Assembly: GCA_049841135.1 (NCBI GenBank)
Contig: JASGHK010000003.1
Coordinates: 1 to 64,000 of the forward strand
Reading direction: 5' to 3'
Length of the DNA stretch: 64,000 nucleotides
Source of the DNA: JACRCT01 sp049841135
GTDB taxonomy: Bacteria; Myxococcota; Myxococcia; Myxococcales; UBA5297
The notes beneath the pieces were generated by a model. The model searched no databases. It had not been told where the DNA came from and saw only the letters and a list, made by a program, of their open reading frames with translations. Every line of letters begins with the position of its first letter. The first letter of the stretch is position 1. Position numbers and translations under genes: made by a program. Of the stretch, positions 53,334 through 61,806 are shown one piece after another.

Positions 53334-55169
53334 ATGGTGAAGGCGATTCGGTGCTCGAGCTTCGTCGTCCTGGCGCTGGCGAGCTTTGGGTGCTCAGTCG
53401 AGATCACCGGGTTGGAGACCGATGCGGCGCGCGAAGGCACTGACGCCGCGCGCGCGTTCGACGCCGGCCCGGCGGACGCGGCAAGTCCGACCAGCGCGGA
53501 TGCCAACGCGAATTGGCAGGATTCGGGCGTCGCCTCGCCACCAGACGCAGGCGCGCAGGCCGACGCGACCTACCTCGCCGACGCTGCGGCCGGAGCCGAC
53601 GCCACAGCCGGCACCGACGCCGAAGCCGGCACTGACGCTGCAGCTGGAGCCGACGCGGCAGCTGGAGCCGACGCCGCGGGACCCCGGGCGGATGGAGGCG
53701 CGGCGCTCGACGCCGGGTCGACTGCTCCCGGCGACGCAGGCCCGGTGCTCACCGCCACCTCGGTCTCGCAGTACGGAGTGACCTGGAGCTTCGCCGCGCC
53801 GGTCGCGACCGGACAGTTCGCCAACGGCGACCCGTGGGTCGTCGGTCCGGTGACCATCACCTCGGTCACCCCAGCCTTCGACGGCGCGCACCACGGCTGG
53901 ATGGTGAACCCCGTCCCCGGCGTCTACGACCCGACCCTTCCGCCCTGGGAGCTCGCAGGCCAATCGCAGGCGTTCGACAGCCGCGCCGGGAACAGCTTCG
54001 CCCCTGCGCTCGTTCCCACCCTGCCCTTCGTCGCCCAGCCCGGCTCGTCCCTCGTCAAGGCGATCAGCATCGACCCGAGCCTGCCGCCCCAGCGCCCGGT
54101 GATCACCACCGCCGTGGTGCTGACCGTGCTCGACGCGGTCCCACCCGACCAGGGAGCGACGGTCTTCCGCCCGCCCTACGTGGGCTCGGACAAGCCGCTG
54201 TACCGGGTGAGCCAGGTCCGCGCGGACCTGCTGCCACGCCTGGCCGCCACTCCGTCCGCAGGGCCCCTCTCCGACGTCACCGACCGGTTCACGCGGCTGC
54301 AGCTCGACTACCTCGAGTTCGACGACGCCCGCGCGCTGCACCCGGCCACCAGCATGCCGGAGTATGGCGGCGACATCGGCCGCACCCTCGCCGACGGCGC
54401 GCTGCGGCTGATGCTCGACGAAGTGCCGGCCGACAAGATGCCGGCGCTCATCCACTACCTGCAGGCGGGCATCGACTACTTCCATACCGCCAAGCTCGGC
54501 ATGCGCTGGCAGAACCAGGGTGGCAACTCCCCCGGCAAGCGCATCGTCCTCGCTTTCACCGCGGCGCTGCTCGACGACGCCACGATGAAGCAGTTCAACC
54601 TCGACCTCCTCACGCTGCCGCCCGGGCTGCTGGGCGGCGCGCCAGGGCTGCACGAGGACGCCGCCCTGTCCCGCGGCTTCGGCGGCACGGTGCTCTGGGG
54701 CAACGCCGACTCCGAGGACAACTATTGGGCCGTGGTCGCCAACGGCGGTACCTCGGGCAACAAGCTCATCCGCGACCCCTACGGCTTCGTCGACGGCGGC
54801 TCGCATCCTGGCAGCGCGTACCAGTCCTGCTGCACCACGCCCATCTGGAAGGGCGAGGTGCTCGCGGCCCGGCTGATGCCGGAGATCCTCGCCCTCTGGG
54901 ACACCTCGCACCTGGTCTTCGAGTACGTGGACCGGGTGGAGACCGTCGGCCTGTGGGCGCAGCCCGATCCCTGCGCGCCCCTCTCCGAGGGCGGAGGCTC
55001 CGCGGGCAGCGGGCAGTGCGTGCTCGACCCGGACCTTACCGCGGGCTCGACCATGACCCAGTTCTCGTGCCAGGCAGGCAAGCAGTGCGGTCGCTTCCCC
55101 GACGCGCACGGCCAGCCGGGACCCGGCGGCTCTCCGCTGGCCAACGAGATGTGGCAGGCCTACCGCTGA
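53334..55169 (+). CDS. Secreted lipoprotein of unknown family, related to the one at 13191
   Basis: ATG 53334 gives a lipobox signal (FVVLALASFGC) and an Asp/Ala linker with GADATAGTDAEAGTDA-type repeats. About 480 residues then share several blocks with the C-terminal part of the 13191-15563 protein. These are W.F..P...G.F.NG.PWV near the start, GATVFRPP..G..KPL, a Y(G)G...LADG..RLMLD region, LQ.GID and DPY...DG. No catalytic signature is recognised. A helical-toroid polysaccharide-active fold is only a guess. The frame is intact, unlike its relative. Length 611 residues. Confidence 0.75.
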   Translation: MVKAIRCSSFVVLALASFGCSVEITGLETDAAREGTDAARAFDAGPADAASPTSADANANWQDSGVASPPDAGAQADATYLADAAAGADATAGTDAEAGTDAAAGADAAAGADAAGPRADGGAALDAGSTAPGDAGPVLTATSVSQYGVTWSFAAPVATGQFANGDPWVVGPVTITSVTPAFDGAHHGWMVNPVPGVYDPTLPPWELAGQSQAFDSRAGNSFAPALVPTLPFVAQPGSSLVKAISIDPSLPPQRPVITTAVVLTVLDAVPPDQGATVFRPPYVGSDKPLYRVSQVRADLLPRLAATPSAGPLSDVTDRFTRLQLDYLEFDDARALHPATSMPEYGGDIGRTLADGALRLMLDEVPADKMPALIHYLQAGIDYFHTAKLGMRWQNQGGNSPGKRIVLAFTAALLDDATMKQFNLDLLTLPPGLLGGAPGLHEDAALSRGFGGTVLWGNADSEDNYWAVVANGGTSGNKLIRDPYGFVDGGSHPGSAYQSCCTTPIWKGEVLAARLMPEILALWDTSHLVFEYVDRVETVGLWAQPDPCAPLSEGGGSAGSGQCVLDPDLTAGSTMTQFSCQAGKQCGRFPDAHGQPGPGGSPLANEMWQAYR

Positions 55170-55422
55170 CCGGTTGGCGCGGGTCGAGAGCCGAAGTCGC
55201 CGGCATTCCGTCCTCGACGATCTGGCTGGGGTGGTTCAGAGCCAGCCGGGCGAATTCGCGGCCGATGTTGCGGGTGCGTCCTTCGACCGACCGCAACTAG
55301 CCTCAGCCAGCCACAGAGTGTTATCTGAGTTGTTACGGCTGGTTACCGGCGACGCCGTTCGCGCGCACCCAAGACGTCGCGTTTGAAGGAACCGGGAGTG
55401 TGTGCAAGTGCGAAAGGCCCCC

Positions 55423-56659
55423 ATGAGACCCACTCTGCTGACCCTCCTTCCCCTCCTCGCTCTCGCCGCCGGCTGTGACGGTGGACCGGCGGCAGGTGCC
55501 CCCGACTCCGGCGCCGCGACGGCAGGCGACGGCAGCACCCTCCCTTCCACCTTCGACGCCGGCCATGCGGAGACCGGCAACGACGCCTCGGCCTCTGCCG
55601 GCGCAGACGCCTCCTCGGCGCCCCCCGATACCGGACCGACTTGCAGGCCGGTGAGCCAGCACGCGGCGGTGTCGCTGGGGACAATCGAAGCCGCGCGCTT
55701 CGCGCTCGAATCCAGCGACCGGCGTGCTCGGCGTCGCCTACCTCTCCAACGACGACGCCTTCTTCGTGCGCGTGGACCTCGGCGGCACGATGCTCGGCGC
55801 TCCGATTCGCGTGAACAGCGTCGTCGGCCACGCCGAGTCGGTGGACGTCGCGTTCGCGCCGGAGACCAACAGCTGGGGTGTCGTCTCCTGCGGGTCCAAC
55901 AACTCGAACGACAACCTCACCCTGGTGGAGTTCGACGGCTCGGGCGTCGCGACGGCCACGGCCGCCGAGAGCCTCTTCAACACCAACACCACCACGGCAC
56001 GCGTCGTCTGGACCGGGACCCGCTTCGTCGTCGGCTGGTCCGAGTGGGACGGCGTGGTCGCAGTGGGGACCAAGACGGGCAGCGGGCTCGAGACGGCCAC
56101 GGTCGCGAGCGACGCCACGCTCGACGGAGACCTGGAGCTCGCGCACAACCCGCGCACCGGGAAGATCGGCGTCGCCTGGGTCACGAACACGTGGGGCCTG
56201 GGCTTCCAGATCGTCGACGAGAACGGAGCGGCGATCTCGGCTCGGCTGGACCAGGCGAGCACCAACGGAGTGCGCGCGCTGGCGCTCGCGACGGTCGACG
56301 ACGGCTTCCTCGCGATGTGGGAGGACCTGGGCAAGGTCTACGCCTGGCACACCACCGATGCCGGAGCGAACCCCAGGCGCTCCGCCGAGCTCTTCGGCGG
56401 CGCCGACGACACCGACCGCCTCTTCCTGACCCCTTGGCAGGGCAAGGCCCTGCTGGCCTCCACCACCTCCAGCGGCAGCCCGCGGGAGATCCACCTGCGT
56501 ACCGTCGACGCCTCGTTCGCTCTCTCGGCGCCGACGACCCTGCTCAAGGCGGTGCTCCCCATCTCCGGCAGGCCCTTCGCCGATCGCGGTCCCTTCGGCT
56601 CGACCGTCGGCGCCGTCACCATCGGCGGAAACGTCGACCACGTGGTGCTCTGCCCGTAG
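55423..56659 (+). CDS. Lipoprotein with beta-propeller-like repeats, one frameshift
   Basis: Start at ATG 55423 with lipobox (LLPLLALAAGC), then an Asp/Ala/Ser linker. After a shift near 55,715 the mature part reads VLGVAYLSNDDAFFVRVDLG, followed by repeats such as VDVAFAPETNSWGVVSCGSN, ARVVWTGTRFVVGWSEWDG and RTGKIGVAWVTNTWGLGF. Each repeat has a W or Y core like a seven-bladed propeller. About 410 residues. It belongs to the same run of secreted proteins and probably binds a surface ligand. There is no enzyme motif. Confidence 0.68.
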
Positions 56660-56697
56660 GAGGAGCTCCTACCGGATGGCCGAAGGCAACCAGCGAA

Positions 56698-56721
56698 CCC
56701 CCTCCCGCAGTTTGGGAGGGG
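56698..56721. terminator. Hairpin between convergent genes
   Basis: CCCCTCCC and GGGAGGGG form an 8-bp stem around a GCAGTTT loop. It lies in the 75-base gap between the stop of the propeller lipoprotein (56659) and the stop of the minus-strand gene ending at 56735. A two-way terminator is likely from position, although no T tract follows. Confidence 0.5.
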
Positions 56722-56734
56722 ACTGGGGGGAGGG

Positions 56735-56977
56735 CTACCGCGACACCTGCACCGTCGAGCGCAGCACCTCGCCCGCCGGGCCGTACTCGCGGATGGTGCG
56801 GCGCTCGCCCTCGACGGTGGCGACGACCTTGACCACCGGGACCAGGCCCTTGTCGGTCGGCGCGAAACGCAGGGCCTCGGGGACTTCGGCGGCCTTGGCG
56901 ACGCGGGTCACCTTGCCGGTGTTGCCGTCGACGAACTCGATCTGTCCGGGGTGGGCCGGCGTCGGCTGGGGAGTCAT
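56735..56977 (-). CDS. Small protein coupled to the metallopeptidase gene
   Basis: 80 residues: MTPQPTPAHPGQIEFVDGNT, then GKVTRVAKAAEVPEALRF, TDKGLVPVVKVVATVEGERR and TIREYGPAGEVLRSTVQVSR. Beta strands predominate and no signal is visible. Its ATG overlaps the stop of the upstream metallopeptidase gene by four bases, so the two are translated together. It may be an immunity, chaperone or substrate-like partner. This is inference from coupling only. Confidence 0.55.
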   Translation of the reverse strand: MTPQPTPAHPGQIEFVDGNTGKVTRVAKAAEVPEALRFAPTDKGLVPVVKVVATVEGERRTIREYGPAGEVLRSTVQVSR

Positions 56978-58164
56978 CGCGCTTCCAGGATTTGGTCGAG
57001 GAACGCCAGGCGAGCCGGGATGCGCTCGCGGAGCTCGGCCTCGGCGGGAGTGCCCTTCACCAGCTGGTACATGGCCAGCGTCTCGGAGAAGTCCTCGCCC
57101 GGGGCGTTGGCGGCGTACTGGCTGACGCGCAGGCCGTCGGAGTCCGCCGCCTTCTTCCAGTCGTCCCACTTGGCGCCGTAGTCGTCGCCCCACAGGCGCG
57201 TGGAGACCGTGTGGCCCATCTCGTGGACCATCGTCGAGCTCATCGACTCCTGGCTCACGGGCGAAGAGCTCGGGTAGATGCGGATCTGCCCGTCGCGGCC
57301 GCAGGTCATGTACGAGTGGAAGTTGGGGTTGCCGTACTGCTGCGCCCAGAAGGCGTCGAGGCTGTTGCGCTGGGGCTCCACCGAGACCTCGGTGGTCATG
57401 GCGCGCAGGTGCGGCGGGAGCGAGGCCAGGCCCTTGGCCACCTGCTCGATGCTGTGGAAGTGGCCCTGGGCCGGATCGGTGTTCTTGGGCAGGAACACCG
57501 GGATCTTCTGGCCCTGGACCTCGACGGTGTAGCGCACCGCCTCCTGCGCGCCCTTGGCCTCCCAGGCGTGGCCCTCGGCGGCCTCCGGCCCGGTGATGGT
57601 GTACGGCAGCGAGGTGGTCGCGCCCTTCACGTCGAAGCAGGGGCTGACGACCTGCTGGATGCCGGGCTGGTCCGCCAGGAGCTTGCGCAGCTGGCCGGCC
57701 TGACCATCGGCGTCAGCCGAGGTGTACTCGGCGCGCTGAGCCAGCGAGACCAGCTCGAGGCGCGGCATGCGCGAGAGGAGCAGGCTCGTGCCGCCGGCGA
57801 AGCGCATCAGCCGCCCCTGCTCGGCGGCCTCGAGCTTGGCGAAGCCGGGCGAGGTGGCGAGCGAGGCCAGCGCGGCGCGAATCTCGGCGTCGTTCGGGTG
57901 CTGGCCCAGGACTTTGAGGACCGAGGCGCGCGTCGACTCCGGCAACGCCTGGAACTCGGCGCGCGCGGCCACGACCGTGGGATCGCCAGGATCGGGCTGC
58001 GCCGCCGGCCGGAGGTCCACGGTGCCGGAACGCGGCCGCGAGGTGCCCTCGAAGGCGTCGCGCGCTCCGGCAGCGGCGCCGGTCGTCCTGGCCTGCGGCT
58101 TCGCGGGAGTGGGCGAAGTGCGGGAAGCAGTGACGCGGGGCAGGCCGGGAGAGGTGACTTTCAA
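56974..58164 (-). CDS. HExxH metallopeptidase-like protein (lethal-factor-like)
   Basis: 396 residues. The zinc motif is MVHEMGHTVS (HExxH), and about 50 residues later GEDFSETLAMYQ supplies the third Glu ligand, as in the anthrax lethal-factor-like group. The N-terminus is a disordered Pro/Thr/Ala stretch (SPTPAKPQARTTGAAAGARD), then a helical region (ALPESTRASVLKVLGQHPND). There is no signal peptide, so export by another route or an internal role is possible. I chose a TTG start at 58164: no ATG is in frame nearby, and GGAG lies six bases before it. The small coupled gene at 56735-56977 follows. Confidence 0.72.
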   Translation of the reverse strand: MKVTSPGLPRVTASRTSPTPAKPQARTTGAAAGARDAFEGTSRPRSGTVDLRPAAQPDPGDPTVVAARAEFQALPESTRASVLKVLGQHPNDAEIRAALASLATSPGFAKLEAAEQGRLMRFAGGTSLLLSRMPRLELVSLAQRAEYTSADADGQAGQLRKLLADQPGIQQVVSPCFDVKGATTSLPYTITGPEAAEGHAWEAKGAQEAVRYTVEVQGQKIPVFLPKNTDPAQGHFHSIEQVAKGLASLPPHLRAMTTEVSVEPQRNSLDAFWAQQYGNPNFHSYMTCGRDGQIRIYPSSSPVSQESMSSTMVHEMGHTVSTRLWGDDYGAKWDDWKKAADSDGLRVSQYAANAPGEDFSETLAMYQLVKGTPAEAELRERIPARLAFLDQILEAR

Positions 58165-58263
58165 GGGCGGCTCCGAAATCGGATGGAGAGACCTCAACTG
58201 GACGATTATCGGCAGGAGCCCTCGCGAAGTTCCCTCCCGGAAGAAAACCCCGCAATCACCCGC

Positions 58264-58345
58264 ACTTAGCCCTGCTCCGGAAACCCGTATTCGAAGCGAT
58301 AGAAGTGCTGGCCGTCGACGATGTCGATGCCGCGCTCGAGCGCGG
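58264..58345 (-). pseudogene. C-terminal fragment of an unknown gene
   Basis: On the minus strand a short frame reads GIDIVDGQHFYRFEYGFPEQ, then a stop at 58264. It looks like the natural end of a real protein, but nothing upstream continues it. It directly abuts the AraC fragment on the other strand, so the DNA around 58,340 may be a fusion of two broken genes. Confidence 0.35.
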
Positions 58346-58469
58346 CGACGCTTCGGTCGGGGCACTCGCCGCCGAGCTCGGCTACGCCGACCAGGCTCAC
58401 TTCTGCCGCGACTTCAAGCGGGTCGTCGGCGTCGCGCCTTCACGGTACGCGGCGCGGCTCGTCAGGTGA
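58325..58469 (+). pseudogene. AraC-family regulator, C-terminal helix-turn-helix fragment
   Basis: The plus strand encodes the last 45 or so residues of an AraC-type DNA-binding domain. It reads VGALAAELGYADQAHFCRDF, the conserved second helix-turn-helix, then KRVVGVAPSRYAARLV and a stop. The first half of the domain and any ligand part are absent and no start codon fits. It is a clear remnant, next to low-complexity DNA (GGAGTGGAC repeats at 58,510-58,550). Confidence 0.6.
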
Positions 58470-58590
58470 GCTCGCCGGCTCGGGCTTCGCTCGGCCCGAG
58501 CCGGGTCGTGGACGGAGTGGACGGGGTCGACGGAGTGGACCTGGTGGACTGGCTGGATCACCCCGGGGGCGCGGTTGAAGCCCGCGTTGC

Positions 58591-59914
58591 TCAGTGCCGT
58601 CCCTGGTTGCCACCGCCGTGGCCACCGTGCCCACCGTGCCCGCCGCGATTGCCGTTGCCACCACCACCAGGACGCGGGTGCTGACCTTGAGGCTGGCGAT
58701 GTGGCTGCTGCTGGCCCGGTGAGCCCGAGGGCGGTCCCAGCCTCGCGACACGCTCGACGACGGGCCCCTTCGGGCGCTGCCCTTGCGGAGCCGCGCCTCC
58801 TCGCTGGGGCGCCGCCCCCGGGCGCTGGCCGCCGTGGTGACGACCTTGCTGGCCATGCCGCTGCTGCTGCGGGTGCTGACCTTGTTGGCTCTGCTGGCTC
58901 TGCTGGCCCTGGTGGTGCGGCGGGCTCTGCGGATGTTGACCCTGCGGATGCGGCTGGCCCTGCTGCGGCCGCTGCTGACCGGAAGACGGCTGCGAGCGCT
59001 GCTGCTGTGGATGCGGCTGGCCTTGTCGCGGGGGCTGCTGAGCGCGCTGCTGCTGTGGGCGTGGCGAGCCTTGACGCGGAGGCTGCTGCCCCGCGCGTTG
59101 CTGCTGGGGGTGCCGCTGCTCACGGCCCTGCTGCTGCTGGCGCTGCTGGCGCTCGTCTCGGCGCGGCGCGGGCGGCGGGTGCCCCGTCGGCACGAAGTCC
59201 GGGGAGAAGCTCGCGGCGGACGTAGGCGCGCCAGATCTCCCGGGCGTCTCCGGCGCAGGCGCTCAGGCTCTTGTCGAAGCCGGCAAAGAAGATCCGCAGG
59301 TTCTCCAGGTCGCGGTGGAAGAACGACTCCGAGCGGCTGTTGTGCGCGGCGGCGATGACCTGCGGGAAGTCGATGATGGTCGGGCCGGCGGCGCCCAGGA
59401 GCACGTTGTAGGGCGACAGGTCGCCGTGGATGAGGTCGGCGTCGAGCATCCTCACGACCTGGCCGCGCAGGTCGCGGTAGAGCGCGCCCGCGGCCTCGGC
59501 GGTCAGGACGCTGTCGATGAGCCGCGGGGCGGGCTGGCCCTGGGCGTCGAGCACCAGCTCCATCAGCAGCACGCCTTCGTAGAAGAGCACCGGCGCCGGG
59601 GTGCGCACACCGTGAGCGTGGAGCTTGTGGAGCGCGTCGGCCTCGGCGGACTTCCAGGCCTGCTCGGCGGCTTCGCGCCCGAAGCGGCTGCCCTTGGCGA
59701 GGGCGCGGGCGGTCCGGCTGTTGGCGACCTGCCGGCCCTCCTTGTAGGCCGCGTCGTTCTTGAAGCTGCGGAAGTCCCGGTCCCGGTAGAGCTTGGCGGC
59801 GACGACCTGGCCGCCGTGCTGGACCAGCCAGAGGTCGGCCTCTTTGCCGCTCTTCAGGCGTCCCAGCACCGCATCGATGATGCCGTCGGCGAGCAGGAGC
59901 TCGAGTTCATCCAT
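58591..59914 (-). CDS. RIO-family protein kinase with Q/P/H-rich tail
   Basis: The N-terminal 230 residues are a RIO-like kinase. ATP-binding is in LKSGKEADLWLVQHGGQVVA and AAKLYRDRDFRSFK, the catalytic loop in LIHGDLSPYNVLLG, and the metal-binding Asp in IIDFPQVI. One frameshift near 59,210 separates it from a tail of about 200 residues rich in Gln, Pro, His, Arg and Gly. The tail has HPQQQRAGQQPPRQG-type repeats and ends GGHGGHGGHGGGNQGRH. The tail is in frame for 600 bases without stops and its composition is too biased to be chance. I start at ATG 59914. RIO kinases bind ribosomes in eukaryotes; the bacterial role is unknown. Confidence 0.75.
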
Positions 59915-60004
59915 GAGGACGCAGAATCTACTCTCGCCGGCCGGGCCGGGCGACCGGAAATGCACACCCGGCCCGTGCCGCTCCCTCCCCGGGCGGACGG
60001 CCGG

Positions 60005-60112
60005 CTAGCGGACCTTCTTGCGCGCCTTCGCAATCCAGGGATCCAGCTGCGGGCGCAGGCCGGGGTCCGTCTCCTCCAGGCGCGTCCAGATCTCGACCGC
60101 CCGGTCCGGCCT
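60005..60112 (-). pseudogene. C-terminal TPR-like fragment
   Basis: A minus-strand frame reads DRAVEIWTRLEETDPGLRPQ and then LDPWIAKARKKVR before a stop at 60005. It looks like the end of a TPR protein. It lies immediately beyond the stop of the TPR-glutaredoxin gene, in another frame and without its own start. It may be a remnant of a neighbouring or duplicated TPR gene. Confidence 0.4.
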
Positions 60113-60114
60113 AC

Positions 60115-61041
60115 TCACAGGCCCAGCAGCGTGCTCAGCCGGGAGGTGTCGCTGCCGTGCACGGCCTCGCCGTTGACCACGATGATCGGCACGTGGCAGT
60201 TCACCTGGCGCGCCTTGGCGCACAGCTTCATCGCCTCGCTCCAGGCCTGCCGGGAGTGGTCGGCGTCCTTCTCCTCGAACTCGACGCCGTTCTGCTGCAG
60301 CCAGGCGCGGACCTGGTCGCAGGACGAGCACTTGCGCAGGGTGTAGAGGACGACCTTCTCGCCCAGCGGGCGCCACTTCTTCTTGGCCTCGGTAGCCTCG
60401 GCCTCTTTCCTGAGGTCGCTCTGCTTGTCGATCTCGCGGGCCTGCTGCACAGCCTTGGCGAGCCGCGCCTCCACGTCGTCGTCCTTGCCACTACCTGCCG
60501 CGGTCGGGGCGGGGGCGCTCGCTCCGGGCGCCTTGGTCTTGGCGCGGGCCTCGGCGAGCATCGGCGCGACCCTCTTGGCGAGCGCCTTCTCGCCCTCGAA
60601 CGGCTCGAGCAGCTCCACCACCATCTGCCAGCCGTCGCGCGCCTTCGCGGCCTCGGCGCGCAGCAGCGCCACCTCCCCATCCTTCGGGTCGAGCGCGCCC
60701 AGCGACTCGCCGAACCGCTCGGCGTCCTCGTAGCGCTTGTCCTTCAAGGCGGCCGTGGTGCAGGTCCGCAGGGCGCCCTTGTGCTTCGGGTCCAGCGCCA
60801 CGGCCCGCTCGCAGTAGAGCCCGGCGAGCATGCTGTCGCCCTTGGAGAGCGCCATCGCGGCGGCGTCGGCGAAGACCGCCCCCGCCGCGCCCTTGTCGAG
60901 GTTCGAGGTGTCGGCGAGATCGTCGATGACCAGGTCGAACTGGCCGGCCTTCAGGTGGGCGCGCGCCGTGGCGAGCGGGTCGGGCGCGGCGGCGGCGAGG
61001 GCGACGACGGCCAGCAGGGGTGCGAGGGCGAGGCGAAGCAT
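60115..61041 (-). CDS. Secreted TPR protein fused to a glutaredoxin domain
   Basis: 308 residues. An N-terminal signal (LALAPLLAVVALAAAA) is followed by TPR-like repeats (LATARAHLKAGQFDLVIDDL, LAGLYCERAVALDPKHKGAL, YEDAERFGESLGALDPKDGE). A charged Lys/Glu linker comes next. The C-terminal 85 residues are glutaredoxin-like: KVVLYTLRKCSSCDQVRAWL with the redox pair CSSC, VEFEEKDADHS, and VPIIVVNGEAVHG with the cis-Pro before I. A thiol-disulfide role outside the cytoplasm is likely. The frame is intact. Confidence 0.8.
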   Translation of the reverse strand: MLRLALAPLLAVVALAAAAPDPLATARAHLKAGQFDLVIDDLADTSNLDKGAAGAVFADAAAMALSKGDSMLAGLYCERAVALDPKHKGALRTCTTAALKDKRYEDAERFGESLGALDPKDGEVALLRAEAAKARDGWQMVVELLEPFEGEKALAKRVAPMLAEARAKTKAPGASAPAPTAAGSGKDDDVEARLAKAVQQAREIDKQSDLRKEAEATEAKKKWRPLGEKVVLYTLRKCSSCDQVRAWLQQNGVEFEEKDADHSRQAWSEAMKLCAKARQVNCHVPIIVVNGEAVHGSDTSRLSTLLGL

Positions 61042-61198
61042 GCGGGCGCCTTCCGGGGCGTGAGGAGAGCCGAAGGATAGGTCCAGACGGACCGTATTGT
61101 CTCCACCGACCGGGGAGGGCGACGGGCGCGCGGAGGACGACGGCGATAATGTCTGCGACGCACCGCCCACTTGCAGATCCGACTCCGAGGACCCGCCC

Positions 61199-61654
61199 AT
61201 GCCCCTCATCTCGCTCCACTTCACCTTCACCCAGCGCTTCCGCCTCCCGGCCCGCGAGGTCTACGCCTGGGCCACCGACTTCTCGCAGGACGATCCGGAC
61301 GTGATGGGCCTGTCGGGCTCGCGCCGCGTCGAGCACCTCGCGCCCGACACCGTGCTGCTCACCGACCGCTTCGGCCCCCAGGGGAAGCGCGTGACCAAGA
61401 AGAAGCTGGTGCGCCTCTACCCCGAGCGGATGTCCTGGACCAATACGCACCTCGCGGGACCGAACCGGCACTCGCAGTTCCTCTACGAGCTCGTCTCCGA
61501 CGGGCCGCGCGCGTGCCACCTGGTCTTCACCGGCAGCCAGGTCAACTACCCGGCCAAGGCCCCGTCGGCCAAGGAGCTGAAGGCGATGGTCGACCAGGTG
61601 CGGGAGGACGATGCCGCGCTCTGGAAGCGCCTCGCGGCGGCGCTCCAGGGGTGA
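61199..61654 (+). CDS. SRPBCC-fold lipid- or ligand-binding protein
   Basis: 151 residues: ISLHFTFTQRFRLPAREVYA at the start, WATDFSQDDPDVMGLSGSRR, then strands VLLTDRFGPQG and RLYPERMSWTNTHL, and a C-terminal helix KELKAMVDQVREDDAALWKR. This order, with an N-terminal strand and helix, a curved sheet and a long C-terminal helix, fits the SRPBCC/START-like fold that binds hydrophobic ligands. There is no signal peptide. It is divergent from the TPR-glutaredoxin gene, 158 bases apart. Confidence 0.7.
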   Translation: MPLISLHFTFTQRFRLPAREVYAWATDFSQDDPDVMGLSGSRRVEHLAPDTVLLTDRFGPQGKRVTKKKLVRLYPERMSWTNTHLAGPNRHSQFLYELVSDGPRACHLVFTGSQVNYPAKAPSAKELKAMVDQVREDDAALWKRLAAALQG

Positions 61655-61806
61655 GGTTCGAGGCGGGGGAGCGGCTGGGGCCAGGTTCCGAATTCGAATC
61701 CGCGGGACCAAGCGCGGTGCTGGCTTGCGGCAGCGTCCGGGCGGATCCCGAAGCGGTCGAAGTCGGGTGAGGTCGCGCAGCCCGTGCCGAAGACCGAGGC
61801 GGAGAT

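Noticed and set aside
58575..59358. Ala/Leu-rich plus-strand frames
   Set aside because: They are antisense to the Q/P-rich tail of the RIO kinase. CAG/CTG-type repeats keep all frames open.
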